This document shows positions 1 to 8,791 of a stretch of 64,000 nucleotides of DNA, piece after piece. Source of the stretch: Sedimentibacter saalensis (lineage in GTDB: Bacteria; Bacillota; Clostridia; Tissierellales; Sedimentibacteraceae); the NCBI RefSeq assembly GCF_007830175.1, contig NZ_VLKH01000008.1:95600-159599 (forward strand), read 5' to 3'. The stretch's first letter is position 1; every line of letters starts with the position of its first letter. The position numbers were made by a program, and so were the translations under genes. A model generated the notes under the pieces. That model was given only the letters and a program-made list of their open reading frames with translations, searched no databases and was not told the origin of the DNA.

Positions 1-341
1 GCACTGGCAACAGCAAATATTTCATACCTATCTCCAAGCAAAACAACCATATCTGGTTTTAATCTTTCAAAAACATCTGAAAAACCTATCATAGCTAGGC
101 CCATTGATTTTGAAATACCTGAAGGTGTATCTGAACTCAGCAGCACCTCAATCTTTTCATTTATTGTATACCCATCGTTCTCGATTTCTTTATACGTAAG
201 CCCAAACTCTGGTGATAAATGCATTCCTGTAACAATTAACTGCAATTGTAATTCATCATCATTGTCTATCTTTTCTATCAAAGGTCTCAACAGTCCATAT
301 TCAGCTCTAGTTCCTGTAATAATACATATTTTTCTCTTCAT
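1..341 (-). CDS. legG: UDP/GDP-sugar hydrolysing 2-epimerase, NeuC/LegG family (partial)
   Basis: Only the first 113 codons lie in the window; the gene runs off the left edge. The product begins MKRKICIITGTRAEYGLL and later carries LLGDRYEIF, both hallmarks of hydrolysing N-acetylglucosamine-type 2-epimerases (NeuC, LegG, NeuC-like). These enzymes release a 2-epimerised free sugar from a nucleotide-sugar. The ATG overlaps the TGA of the upstream synthase gene (ATGA), so the two are translationally coupled. Because the cluster also holds LegB-, LegC-, LegH- and PtmE-like genes, the LegG role (making 2,4-diacetamido-2,4,6-trideoxymannose) is more likely than sialic-acid NeuC. Family call is firm; the exact substrate is inferred from neighbours. 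Confidence 0.85.
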   Translation of the reverse strand, partial: MKRKICIITGTRAEYGLLRPLIEKIDNDDELQLQLIVTGMHLSPEFGLTYKEIENDGYTINEKIEVLLSSDTPSGISKSMGLAMIGFSDVFERLKPDMVVLLGDRYEIFAVAS

Positions 342-1333
342 ATTTCTATCAGCTCTTCTTCTTCAAAATCTCTTGATGCAGTATGACCTATTACTTCAAA
401 CCATTTCATTGGGCTTATACCATTTCCAGGTCTTTTTACTGTTATATTTTTTTCTGTAAAAATTTCGCCTTTCTTAATATATGTTTTTGCAATTATGCTC
501 TTTCTTGCAACAACTATATTTTTCTTTTCTGATTCTGAAGGTTTTTTTTCACCATCTCCCATTGCAGCTTCAATATTTCTGATAGCGCTAACCATAGCTT
601 TTAATTCATACGGCTCTAAGCTTGCTTTATGGTCTGGGCCCTCCATATTTCTATCAAGAGTAAAATGCTTTTCAATTATTTCGGCACCCATGGCAACTGC
701 GGCAATTGGCACTTCTATTCCTCTTGTATGGTCGGAATAGCCTACAGATACATTAAATCTTTTTCTTAATGTATCCATTGCTTTTAAGTTAACATCTTCA
801 TAAGGTGCAGGATACTCTGTTGTACAATGAAGCAGGGTAATTTCTCCGCAATTATTAACTTGCAATACTTCCATTGCATCTTCTATATCTCTCATGGTGC
901 ACATTCCTGTAGACATGACAATTGGCTTATGTGTTTTTGCTATCTTAATTAGGTATGGTAGATTAGTAATTTCTCCGGATGGTATTTTCCAAAAAGGTAT
1001 GTCCAATTGCTCAAGAAAGTCTATACTATCCAGATCAAATGGTGTTGATAAAAACACAATATCATTTTCTTTGCAATACTCATTTAATTTCTCAAATTCT
1101 TCAAATGATAATAATAATTTCTTTATCATATCATACTGTGTTTCTTCATTGCCTGTTGTCAATTTCTGATAATCTGCCTTTTCTGCATTTTTAGATACAA
1201 GCAACTCAATCTTACCAGTTTGAAATTTTACAATATCTGCTCCGCACCGTCTTGCTTCTTTAGCCATTTTTTTTGCAATCTCAATATCTCCATTATGATT
1301 GACACCAACTTCAGCGATTATAAGAGTTCTCAT
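338..1333 (-). CDS. legI: N-acetylneuraminate / legionaminate synthase (NeuB family)
   Basis: A 331-residue NeuB-family synthase that condenses phosphoenolpyruvate with a six-carbon amino sugar to make a nine-carbon nonulosonic acid. The N-terminal TIM barrel has the family signatures EVGVNHNGD, KFQTGKIELLVS and EKHFTLDRNMEGPDH, the last with metal- and PEP-binding His/Asp residues. The C-terminal stretch (about residues 275-331; KSIIAKTYIKKGE, VKRPGNGI) is the SAF/antifreeze-like domain that caps the active site. Full length for the family. It lies between legH upstream and legG downstream (4-base overlap). The pathway context favours legionaminic acid over N-acetylneuraminic acid as product. 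Confidence 0.88.
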   Translation of the reverse strand: MRTLIIAEVGVNHNGDIEIAKKMAKEARRCGADIVKFQTGKIELLVSKNAEKADYQKLTTGNEETQYDMIKKLLLSFEEFEKLNEYCKENDIVFLSTPFDLDSIDFLEQLDIPFWKIPSGEITNLPYLIKIAKTHKPIVMSTGMCTMRDIEDAMEVLQVNNCGEITLLHCTTEYPAPYEDVNLKAMDTLRKRFNVSVGYSDHTRGIEVPIAAVAMGAEIIEKHFTLDRNMEGPDHKASLEPYELKAMVSAIRNIEAAMGDGEKKPSESEKKNIVVARKSIIAKTYIKKGEIFTEKNITVKRPGNGISPMKWFEVIGHTASRDFEEEELIEI

Positions 1334-1349
1334 AGAATTCCTTTCTTAA

Positions 1350-1997
1350 CTATTTATTCTGTTTTATGACCCTTGCAGGATTTCCAACCGCAGTACTGTA
1401 GCTTGGTATATCTTTAATTACAACGGTACCCGCTCCTATTATTGAATTTTCTCCAATATTCAAGCCTTGTATTACTTGTGACCCTGTACCAATTTCAGTC
1501 TTTGATTTTATTCTAACATTTCCTGAAATATTAACACTTGGATATAAGGTCGTAAAATTTTCCAATATAACATCATGACCTACTGTACAATCTAAATTCA
1601 CAGTGACAAAGTCCCCTAAGGTTATGTCTACTGTTAAAATGCTGTTCGTACATATAATACATCCTATTCCCATTTTAACACTATCTGATATTACAGCACC
1701 TTTTGAAATGATAGATGGGAAAATAACATTTTCCTTATTTACGAATTTTTTTACTACCTTTTCTTTTAATTTTGAATTTCCAATACCGCAAACTACATAA
1801 ATTTGTTCCGGATAATTTAGTAACCAATCGTCATCACCAATGACTTCATATCCAGCTATACTTCTCACATCATTAGAATTATCTATAAAACCTATTATGT
1901 TCCACTCGTTTGTGATGCGATTATTTTCTTGAATAAGCCATAATACTTCTTTGGCGAATCCACTAGAACCCAAAATTACAATATTCTTTTGCTTCAT
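1350..1997 (-). CDS. legH: Sugar N-acetyltransferase, PglD/LegH-type hexapeptide protein
   Basis: A 215-residue acetyltransferase. The N-terminal 80 residues form a Rossmann-like nucleotide-sugar domain (IVILGSSGFAKEVLWLI), as in PglD and NeuD. The remainder is a left-handed beta helix of hexapeptide repeats (IGCIICTNSILTVDITLGD, IGTGSQVIQGLNIGENSII) ending in the usual GNPARVIK. It would use acetyl-CoA to acetylate the 4-amino group of the UDP/GDP-linked amino-sugar made by LegB and LegC, before LegG acts. The gene sits 16 bases upstream of legI in the same operon. A serine/sugar O-acetyltransferase function is possible but less likely in this context. Confidence 0.82.
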   Translation of the reverse strand: MKQKNIVILGSSGFAKEVLWLIQENNRITNEWNIIGFIDNSNDVRSIAGYEVIGDDDWLLNYPEQIYVVCGIGNSKLKEKVVKKFVNKENVIFPSIISKGAVISDSVKMGIGCIICTNSILTVDITLGDFVTVNLDCTVGHDVILENFTTLYPSVNISGNVRIKSKTEIGTGSQVIQGLNIGENSIIGAGTVVIKDIPSYSTAVGNPARVIKQNK

Positions 1998-2048
1998 ACC
2001 TTCCCCTTTAATCGAATATTTGTTGTATGTTTGAATGTATGTTTATTC

Positions 2049-3068
2049 TTATTCCAACCTTTTTCTCATTTCTTCCATTTCATCAAGTTGTCCCATATCC
2101 ATCCAGGCATTTTCACCGATAGGATATACCCCTATCTTTTCGCTGGTTTTTCTGTATCTTTCTATTATGTCAGGAAAGCCTATTTCTGTGTTTTCTTCCA
2201 ATTCTTCAATAACTTTAGACTCAACTACATACACTCCAGTATTTGTAAAAAAGGATATTTCAGGTTTTTCCTTCATGCTTTCTATTTCTCCGTTTTCACT
2301 AATATCTATTACTCCATAAGGAATTTTTATGCTTTTTAAGGAACAAACCATTGTAATCAAATTTTTTTCTTTTTTATGGAATCTATATATTTTTTCATAA
2401 TCTTCATCAATAATAATATCACAATTAGACAATATAAATGAGGTATCAATTTTTCCCTTTAGCAGACTTAACCCGCCGCCAGTACCAAGAGGGATATTTT
2501 CATCAATATAATTTATTGCATAGTCCTTTTCGATTTCATTGAAATATGCTTTAATCATATTTTTCTTATGATTAACAATTAAAAAAAAGTTATTGCAACC
2601 AAATGTATGAAATCTATTTATTATATGTTCTGCAATAGGAATTTCACCAATAGGAATCAACGGTTTCGGTAGAATTTTTGTATAAGGATAAAGTCTTGTA
2701 CCAAGGCCGCCTGCCATAATTACAACCGGAACATTCAACTTGCTTTTGTTTCTGATCTCTTTGTCATTCCAGAATATTACAGAAATTATATGCATTTCAA
2801 TATCAACTATAGGCAATGCTTCAACAGAATACTGTTTCAAAAGATCTTTTGCTTTATCTCTATCTTTTTCATATGCAAACTTTGGGTTATAATTGGCGAT
2901 ACATTTAACTTTTGCATCAAGATTACCTTTTTTTAATATCCATCTTCTCACATCACCATCTGTAATAGCCGCAATTAATTTCCCTTCTTTTGCAACGAAA
3001 AGAACTTTTTTAGCTACCTTATCCAGCAATTCCATTGCTTCAAGCATTGTAATTTCTTCATCTATCAA
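2049..3068 (-). CDS. ptmE: CBS-domain sugar-1-phosphate nucleotidyltransferase, PtmE-like
   Basis: This two-part protein has a CBS-domain pair (about residues 1-110; GKLIAAITDGDVRRWIL is typical) followed by a nucleotidyltransferase domain (VVIMAGGLGTRLYPYTK, the NTP-binding loop; PLGTGGGLSLL). The same fusion is found in Campylobacter PtmE, a glucosamine-1-phosphate guanylyltransferase that starts the GDP-linked legionaminic acid route. The start is uncertain. TTG at 3068 is the listed one, but the open frame continues upstream to a ribosome site (AGGGGGAG at 3093-3100) with only ATT/ATA codons behind it (3089, 3086), which would add 6-7 residues matching the usual N-terminus better. Function by family and context. 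Confidence 0.8.
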   Translation of the reverse strand: MIDEEITMLEAMELLDKVAKKVLFVAKEGKLIAAITDGDVRRWILKKGNLDAKVKCIANYNPKFAYEKDRDKAKDLLKQYSVEALPIVDIEMHIISVIFWNDKEIRNKSKLNVPVVIMAGGLGTRLYPYTKILPKPLIPIGEIPIAEHIINRFHTFGCNNFFLIVNHKKNMIKAYFNEIEKDYAINYIDENIPLGTGGGLSLLKGKIDTSFILSNCDIIIDEDYEKIYRFHKKEKNLITMVCSLKSIKIPYGVIDISENGEIESMKEKPEISFFTNTGVYVVESKVIEELEENTEIGFPDIIERYRKTSEKIGVYPIGENAWMDMGQLDEMEEMRKRLE

Positions 3069-3110
3069 AAAATCATTTATATCTATAATACTCTCCCCCT
3101 TGCCTGTAAG

Positions 3111-4280
3111 CTAAAATTGCATGTTTTTCAAACATTCAACTACATATAACAAATCATCCTTTGCTAAATTAGAACTGCATGGTATATTAACTATACGTTC
3201 TATATAGTATTTTGCTTTTTCGATTTTAAATGTTTGACAACCAATATATGGTCGTTGTTCATTGATTAAGCCCCATATTGGTCTTGACTGAATTTTATTA
3301 TCAGCTAAATATTTAATTACTTCATCTCTGCTTATAGGGTAATCATTGTTACATTGAAGCGAATAAAACCAATGGTTGCTCCTTATATTTTCATTGAAGT
3401 TTAAAATAGATAATCCTTTTATTTCATTAATTTTTACTTTATATAAGTTATAGTTTTCAGTTTTTATATCAATAAACATTTCCAGCTGTTCTAATTGAGC
3501 TAAACCAAGTGCAGCCTGTAAATTAGTCATGCGATAGTTATATCCTATTTCATCATGAGTATAGTATAGCTCATCGCTTTTAGCCTGTGTGGTAAGATGC
3601 TTTGATTTCTTTAATATTTCTTCATCGTTAGATACAATCATACCACCGCCACCTGTTGTTATAATTTTATTTCCGTTAAAAGAATATACACCTACCGTTC
3701 CGATTGTACCAGCAAAGAAATTCTTATATTTCCCTGTTAAATAATAAGTTCCGATTGCTTCAGTAGCATCTTCAACCACCTTCAAATTAAATTTGTCAGC
3801 TATATTCATTATTTTTTCCATGTCGGCCATATTACCAAATACATGGACCACAACTATAGCCTTTATTTGTTTCATGGTCTTGTTATTTAATAGTCTTCCA
3901 TCAACATAACTGCACTCATTTTGGCAAAATTCCAGCAACTTGTCTGCATCCATGGTGAGTGAATCATCACAGTCCATAAAAATTGGTTCAGCACCTATAT
4001 ATTTAACCGGATTAACCGCAGCAATAAATGTCAAAGCGGGAACTATTACCTCATCTTCTTTTGTTACTCCGCACACTTGAAGAGCTATATGCAATCCAGA
4101 GGTACCATTTTGACATGATACTGCACCCCTTGCATTAACGTATTGAGCTATTTTATCTTCAAATTCATCAACATATGGTCCACCTGTAGAAACCCATTCA
4201 GTTTCAACAGCATGAGTTACATACTCTAATTCCTTTCCCTTTAAATTAGGTACTGAAAGCGGAATAAATTTTCTTTCCAT
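3111..4280 (-). CDS. legC: PLP-dependent sugar aminotransferase, LegC/DegT family
   Basis: A 389-residue DegT/DnrJ/EryC1 aminotransferase, normal length. Visible family motifs are IPLSVPNLKGKELEYV at the N-terminus, SCQNGTSGLHIAL (phosphate pocket for PLP), VEDATEAIG and the cofactor-lysine region SFNGNKIITTGGGG. It would transfer an amino group to C4 of the 4-keto-6-deoxy sugar made by LegB. It is 8 bases downstream of legB and 42 bases upstream of the ptmE-like gene, in the pathway order seen in other legionaminic acid clusters. Perosamine-type aminotransferases are related and cannot be excluded from sequence alone. Confidence 0.87.
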   Translation of the reverse strand: MERKFIPLSVPNLKGKELEYVTHAVETEWVSTGGPYVDEFEDKIAQYVNARGAVSCQNGTSGLHIALQVCGVTKEDEVIVPALTFIAAVNPVKYIGAEPIFMDCDDSLTMDADKLLEFCQNECSYVDGRLLNNKTMKQIKAIVVVHVFGNMADMEKIMNIADKFNLKVVEDATEAIGTYYLTGKYKNFFAGTIGTVGVYSFNGNKIITTGGGGMIVSNDEEILKKSKHLTTQAKSDELYYTHDEIGYNYRMTNLQAALGLAQLEQLEMFIDIKTENYNLYKVKINEIKGLSILNFNENIRSNHWFYSLQCNNDYPISRDEVIKYLADNKIQSRPIWGLINEQRPYIGCQTFKIEKAKYYIERIVNIPCSSNLAKDDLLYVVECLKNMQF

Positions 4281-4288
4281 ATTATCTC

Positions 4289-5269
4289 CTATAGATTATA
4301 AATATCTGTCTTATATTTATCTAAATTATTTTTAAAAAACTCAATAGTTTCAGCAAGTCCACTTTCAAAGGAATATTGTGTCTTCCAATTTGTTAACCTT
4401 TTTATCTTTTCATTGGAACCAAGCAACCTGTTAACTTCACTCTTTTCGGGTCTCAATCTTTGCTCATCACATACAATCTTTGCACTAGGATTTATTTGTC
4501 TTACTAATTCCTCCGCAAGCTGACCAATGGAAATTTCCTGCTGTGTTGCAATATTAATCTCTTCTCCGATTGTCATATTTGATTTAGCTATTTCAATAAA
4601 TCCATTGACAGTATCCTTTACATAGTTAAAATCTCTGGTTGGAGTTAATGAACCTAATTGAATTTCTTTATGTCCTGATAATAATTGAGTGATTATTGTA
4701 GGTATTACAGCTCTTGCAGATTGTCTTGGGCCATATGTATTAAACGGCCTCACTATTGTAAGTGGCATATTAAAGCTTCTATAAAATGATTCTGCTAATC
4801 TGTCAGCCCCAATCTTTGTTGCTGAATATGGTGATTGACCCTGGAATGGATGTTTTTCATCTATGGGCACATATTGAGCTGTACCATATACCTCTGATGT
4901 TGATGTTACAAGCAGTCTTGACGTTTCCAAAGATCTTGCTGCCTGTAATATATTCAGTGTACCTTTTATATTGGTGTCAACATATGTATCAGGAGAATGA
5001 TAGCTGAATGGAATGGCAATCAGCGCTGCTAAATGATAAACCTCGTCCATTCCCTCAACAGCTTTTCTTACTCCGTTGGGGTCTCTTATATCTCCTGTAA
5101 AAACATCAATTTCTGACAACATTTCTTTTGAAAAAGAATCTAACCAGCCCCACGAATTAAATGAATTATAATAAACAAACGCCCTTACCTTGTTGCCTTC
5201 ATTAACTAGCTTTTCAACTAAATGACTGCCAATAAAGCCATCTGCTCCTGTTACTAAAATTTTTTTCAT
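4289..5269 (-). CDS. legB: NAD-dependent sugar 4,6-dehydratase, LegB family (extended SDR)
   Basis: A 326-residue extended short-chain dehydrogenase/reductase. The NAD-binding loop GADGFIGSHLVEKL opens the protein; the catalytic Tyr-X3-Lys is seen in PYSATKIGADR, and the substrate-side motif VRPFNTYGPRQSARAVIPT follows. LegB enzymes convert UDP- or GDP-N-acetylglucosamine to its 4-keto-6-deoxy form, the first committed step of the legionaminic acid pathway. It is separated from the upstream maf-like gene by one base, so it is co-transcribed. The family is firm; GDP rather than UDP as carrier is inferred from the ptmE-like neighbour. Confidence 0.88.
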   Translation of the reverse strand: MKKILVTGADGFIGSHLVEKLVNEGNKVRAFVYYNSFNSWGWLDSFSKEMLSEIDVFTGDIRDPNGVRKAVEGMDEVYHLAALIAIPFSYHSPDTYVDTNIKGTLNILQAARSLETSRLLVTSTSEVYGTAQYVPIDEKHPFQGQSPYSATKIGADRLAESFYRSFNMPLTIVRPFNTYGPRQSARAVIPTIITQLLSGHKEIQLGSLTPTRDFNYVKDTVNGFIEIAKSNMTIGEEINIATQQEISIGQLAEELVRQINPSAKIVCDEQRLRPEKSEVNRLLGSNEKIKRLTNWKTQYSFESGLAETIEFFKNNLDKYKTDIYNL

Positions 5270-5270
5270 C

Positions 5271-7175
5271 TTACACCCCTTTTGTTAAAGAAGATTCTGC
5301 ATAAATTGAAATGCTTCCTTTCATCTCATTATAAATTGGCTCTATCATTTCTATATCATTAATGCATATATCAATGAAATTACTAAAACTTTTTATAATT
5401 TTATTGCCTTGTTCATGAGGATTTTTTTCCTCATTAAAACTTTCTATACCATCTGCCAATATTTTATACTGTACTCTGTTCATTGGAAGTATAAATGTCT
5501 TATAAAAGTCATTATTTTCAATTTTCTTTAACTCTTTATCAAGTTTTACATACAAGTTTTGAGCTTGTGTGTAGTTTCTATTGTTGATAGCTTTTTCAAT
5601 TTTATTTAGTATATCTCTGTATTCTTTGTTAATTTTCAGAGCATTTTCATATGATTTATCCATATTCCTAGACTGAGTTAACAAATATTCCTTATCATAG
5701 TCTGTTTTATTTTTTTCTAAAGAATTCAATCCATCTTCTTCTACTACTTTTTCATTTAAACAGCTTTTGATTATTTCCTCAAGTTCTATAAACTCTGTTC
5801 CTTCTATCCTTGCTCCACCTTTAGTAGTATTTATCACATTAAGATTTGAAAAGTGTTTGATATAGCTTTCAATTTGACTTCTCATCATATTAAATGAATT
5901 GTTAGTTAATATTTCATTTCCATAAACATCTTTTACCCATATACCTTTTTCTAATTCATCATCTGTAAGTTCGATACTGCTATATGTTATTCCCTCTGAA
6001 TATCGCTTTTTATCACGATAACCCAAGTTTTGTCCAACTAATATAATTTTATCGAATCCCAAAACATATAATAGCTGTAATGTTGCTGCAGCTACTGTTG
6101 GCGCATCATAAATAACATTTATTGCACTATTGTCGTAATTTCTCAGATAATATGTTGCAATTGAATCTTGGCTAGTAATCATATGATATTTTTTACCCGG
6201 ATAATTTTCTAATGTTTCATATCCAACTGATGAACCAAATATCATAGGTATTTCACTAATATCTTTTTGTTTTATTATTTCCAGGACTTCCTGATTTTTA
6301 ACACTTGGATCAATTGTACATGCAGCATGAGGATATATGTTATTAATAATAAGTGTATTGATCGCTGAACCAACGCTGAATATATAAGCCAGACCATTAT
6401 TCTTTATATATCTTAAATTTTCAATTTCTTCATTAAGAGATGGACCTGCTGCAACTAAAATTGCAGTCTTGCCTTTATATGAACCAATCCTTTCTGTTAC
6501 TATGTTTGGAGTAGTCAATATTTCTTTAATGTTTTTCATACAGTTTATTATCCATCTTTTTTGAAAAACATAATTCGTATGCAGATTTCCTCTTTTACTG
6601 TTTATTAATTCCTTAAACCTGCTAAGGAATGTATTGTATTGCTCATTAAATACATTTTCATAAATCGGTAAATCCACAATTACTATTTTCTTGTTTGTTT
6701 TATTAAGTATTTTCCCTAAAAAAACATCTATTGCAGTTGTGTCAAACTCAAATTGGATGTTTGCTATATTATTAAATGCTGATTTATTAAAATTGACATT
6801 GTCCAAAAAGTGTCTAAAAATTTCAACAGATGGTTCATAGATTGAAAATGATGTAGATGGATATCTCTGTGTAAACACATCTATATGATAGCCAAGTCCA
6901 AGCCCGTAAAAAATTACATGTGAATTTTCATCAATGCTATCCCTTTCCTCAATTTTATTTATTATTGCTTCAGCTTCTCGCAAAGGGGCGTACTTGCTAT
7001 GAACATATAAATCTTTTTCATCTTTCTTTACTTTAATGGTTTTATGGTTATCTTTTGTATGTTCAATAGTAATATTACTATGTAAATTATCTGTTTCTAT
7101 TGTTGCTAGTTCTTCATATAGTCTTGGATATTTTTTTTTTAAAAATGTAACATTATCTTTTAACATTTTACTCAA
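5271..7175 (-). CDS. Motility accessory factor, Maf / DUF115 (MptE-like) glycosyltransferase
   Basis: A 634-residue protein with the DUF115 core (about residues 225-400): GKTAILVAAGPSL, a DP motif in AACTIDPSVKNQEVL, and LVGQNLGY. DUF115/Maf proteins in Campylobacter, Aeromonas, Helicobacter and Clostridium transfer nonulosonic acids to flagellin and are needed for motility. The N-terminal 200 residues form the usual Maf N-domain; the C-terminal 150 residues are largely helical and charged. It overlaps the upstream unknown gene by 8 bases and abuts legB. In this cluster it is the best candidate for the transferase that puts the sugar on flagellin. Biochemical role inferred. Confidence 0.82.
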   Translation of the reverse strand: MSKMLKDNVTFLKKKYPRLYEELATIETDNLHSNITIEHTKDNHKTIKVKKDEKDLYVHSKYAPLREAEAIINKIEERDSIDENSHVIFYGLGLGYHIDVFTQRYPSTSFSIYEPSVEIFRHFLDNVNFNKSAFNNIANIQFEFDTTAIDVFLGKILNKTNKKIVIVDLPIYENVFNEQYNTFLSRFKELINSKRGNLHTNYVFQKRWIINCMKNIKEILTTPNIVTERIGSYKGKTAILVAAGPSLNEEIENLRYIKNNGLAYIFSVGSAINTLIINNIYPHAACTIDPSVKNQEVLEIIKQKDISEIPMIFGSSVGYETLENYPGKKYHMITSQDSIATYYLRNYDNSAINVIYDAPTVAAATLQLLYVLGFDKIILVGQNLGYRDKKRYSEGITYSSIELTDDELEKGIWVKDVYGNEILTNNSFNMMRSQIESYIKHFSNLNVINTTKGGARIEGTEFIELEEIIKSCLNEKVVEEDGLNSLEKNKTDYDKEYLLTQSRNMDKSYENALKINKEYRDILNKIEKAINNRNYTQAQNLYVKLDKELKKIENNDFYKTFILPMNRVQYKILADGIESFNEEKNPHEQGNKIIKSFSNFIDICINDIEMIEPIYNEMKGSISIYAESSLTKGV

Positions 7176-7779
7176 CCGCCTCGGATGTTAGAAAACTTAA
7201 TTTTTCCACTATTGCCTCAAATACTGGAGTTATTTCATACATGAGCATATCTCCAATTAATATGTTGTCATTGTTTAAAATTGCATTTTCTAATTCAACA
7301 ACAATATTGTTTAATTTTGACACTTCTTGAACATACTCATTCCAAGCCCCATAATCACTTACTATGTCACTGGAGCTTTCAATTGAACTTATATGAGTAA
7401 GCGATTGAATAATCCACTGAATTCCTTCAAATAAATCTGTAAGCTGTGACCAAGTATTTTCACTTGGCCTTTGGTAGAATTCCTCAGATAATTTATGGAT
7501 TATCGGAATTGCATTTTTGGCATACTGCTCTGTTGATTCAATAGATTCATTGACCATTTCTACGATTGATATGGCAACAACGTCTATTGTTTTTATGCTT
7601 ACAATATTTTCCATAATATATCTATCGAAATTATCGTATATTTCTTCTCCATCAATGATTAGATGAGAAAACAGCAAATCATCTTCTTGTATTAATTCAT
7701 TAATGTTATCAAATAATTGTTCTATAATTTCAGGATCATTTTTAAACTCCAATACCTTATCTTTAACACGTATATTCAT
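7168..7779 (-). CDS. Conserved protein of unknown function, first gene of glycan operon
   Basis: About 203 residues from the ATG at 7779, chosen because GAAGGAAA lies just upstream; a TTG at 7800 in the same frame has no better support. No signal peptide or membrane segment. It is an acidic, helix-rich protein (repeated Glu/Asp/Asn, many Ile/Leu heptads), with no cofactor motif that I recognise. It is the first gene behind the sigma-28 promoter at 7844-7870 and overlaps the maf gene start, so it probably assists flagellar glycosylation or assembly, for example as a partner of Maf. That role is inference from position only. Confidence 0.6.
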   Translation of the reverse strand: MNIRVKDKVLEFKNDPEIIEQLFDNINELIQEDDLLFSHLIIDGEEIYDNFDRYIMENIVSIKTIDVVAISIVEMVNESIESTEQYAKNAIPIIHKLSEEFYQRPSENTWSQLTDLFEGIQWIIQSLTHISSIESSSDIVSDYGAWNEYVQEVSKLNNIVVELENAILNNDNILIGDMLMYEITPVFEAIVEKLSFLTSEAVE

Positions 7780-7843
7780 AAATTTTCCTTCTTTCTTCAA
7801 ATATATTCCTCTAAAACACTTAAAAATTAAGCATCTTTAATAG

Positions 7844-7870
7844 ATATCGGCTTAAAAAGATAAATATTTA
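7844..7870 (-). promoter_or_regulatory. Sigma-28 (FliA/SigD) promoter for the sugar/maf operon
   Basis: On the minus strand the sequence reads TAAA (7870-7867), 15 bases, GCCGATAT (7851-7844). This matches the motility sigma consensus TAAA-N15-GCCGATAA very closely. It lies about 65 bases ahead of the first gene start at 7779. It puts the nonulosonic acid cluster in the late flagellar class. Confidence 0.82.
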
Positions 7871-8081
7871 GATGCTTTCTTTCATATCATATAAAAATTG
7901 TTTGTACCATCATCTTGTTATAAATTCTAATAATTTCTCAATTATAAAAATATTATTATGTTAGTAATTATAACATTTAACTGCCTTATTCACAATTGCT
8001 TTGTGCAAATATTAATTATTTTAGCGAATTTTTAATTTCAGCAATTTGATATAAATTTTGTTAATTTAATCCATTTTGACT

Positions 8082-8107
8082 TTAATTTTCATTTATAATG
8101 CCGATAT
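8082..8107 (+). promoter_or_regulatory. Sigma-28 promoter for the 8129 gene
   Basis: The -10 element GCCGATAT is at 8100-8107. The -35 region TTAATTTT (8082-8089) matches six of eight bases of TAAAGTTT with a 10-base spacer. It is 21 bases upstream of the ATG at 8129. The rest of the 349-base divergent gap 7780-8128 holds only this promoter, the opposite sigma-28 promoter at 7844-7870 and AT-rich sequence. Confidence 0.75.
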
Positions 8108-8128
8108 AGACTATAAGGAGGATGTCAT

Positions 8129-8644
8129 ATGATTAAAGAAATTAATTCCGTTAGACCATCAGGTGTACAAAATAGCAAGACTGCAGAATATATAAAACAT
8201 AAAGACAAAAGTGACTCTGACACCATAAAAAACAATAAGAAATTTGACAGTATAGAAATTAACAAGCTAATTTCAGATAATGAAAAAAGAATTAGTGAAT
8301 TTAAAGAGCAAATCAAAAAAATGATTGCTAAACAAGGCGAAGAATCAAATCTAACATTATTTGGGCAAAAAATAAACGTTTCCTTGGAAGATTCTCAAAA
8401 AGCAGCCCAGCAAGTTGAAGAAGGCGGCGAATATTCAATTGATGCAGTTGCCACCAGAATTATGGACATGGCAAAAGCACTGTCCGGAGGCGACAAATCA
8501 AAAATTTCTCTGTTAAAGGATGCTGTTATAAAAGGTTTTGATGCAGCAGGGATGGAGTTTAATGACGGTGCAGGGCTTCCTGAAATATGCAATAAAACAT
8601 ATGATGAAATTATGAAGCGTTTTGATGATTGGCAAAAAGAATAA
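8129..8644 (+). CDS. Unknown 171-residue protein of the late flagellar class
   Basis: The ATG at 8129 follows AAGGAGG (8115-8121) at good spacing. The product is soluble and charged with no signal peptide. Residues 1-70 are Lys/Asp/Ser-rich and probably flexible, with a helix of coiled-coil type (NKLISDNEKRISEFKEQIKK). Residues 80-171 look like a compact helical domain (VEEGGEYSIDAVATRIMDMA, DAVIKGFDAAGMEFNDGAG). I do not recognise the family. The sigma-28 promoter, single-gene unit and position opposite the glycan operon suggest a flagellum- or chemotaxis-related role, perhaps a secreted or chaperone-type protein. The start region lacks a Sec signal, so any secretion would use the flagellar route. 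Function unknown. Confidence 0.7.
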   Translation: MIKEINSVRPSGVQNSKTAEYIKHKDKSDSDTIKNNKKFDSIEINKLISDNEKRISEFKEQIKKMIAKQGEESNLTLFGQKINVSLEDSQKAAQQVEEGGEYSIDAVATRIMDMAKALSGGDKSKISLLKDAVIKGFDAAGMEFNDGAGLPEICNKTYDEIMKRFDDWQKE

Positions 8645-8662
8645 AACTAGATATATCACCAT

Positions 8663-8698
8663 AAAAACCTGAATCTAAAATAGGCTTCAGGTTTTTTT
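8663..8698 (+). terminator. Intrinsic terminator after the 8129 gene
   Basis: AAACCTGAA (8665-8673) pairs with TTCAGGTTT (8686-8694), with partial extra pairing inside, and is followed by a run of T to 8698. It starts about 20 bases after the stop codon. Confidence 0.8.
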
Positions 8699-8740
8699 AT
8701 TGGCCAATAATTTAAATATAGCCTCAAGAATAAAAAAATA

Positions 8741-8777
8741 AAGGAGCCAAGGCTCGCAGAGGGTCTTAGCTCCTTTT
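8741..8777 (-). terminator. Intrinsic terminator after the first chemoreceptor gene
   Basis: On the minus strand GGAGCTAAGACCC pairs, with G-U wobbles, with GCCTTGGCTCC and is followed by TTTATTTTTTTATT. It lies 15 bases beyond the chemoreceptor stop codon. Together with the 8663-8698 hairpin it separates the convergent genes. Confidence 0.8.
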
Positions 8778-8791
8778 TACAGTTACGGATT

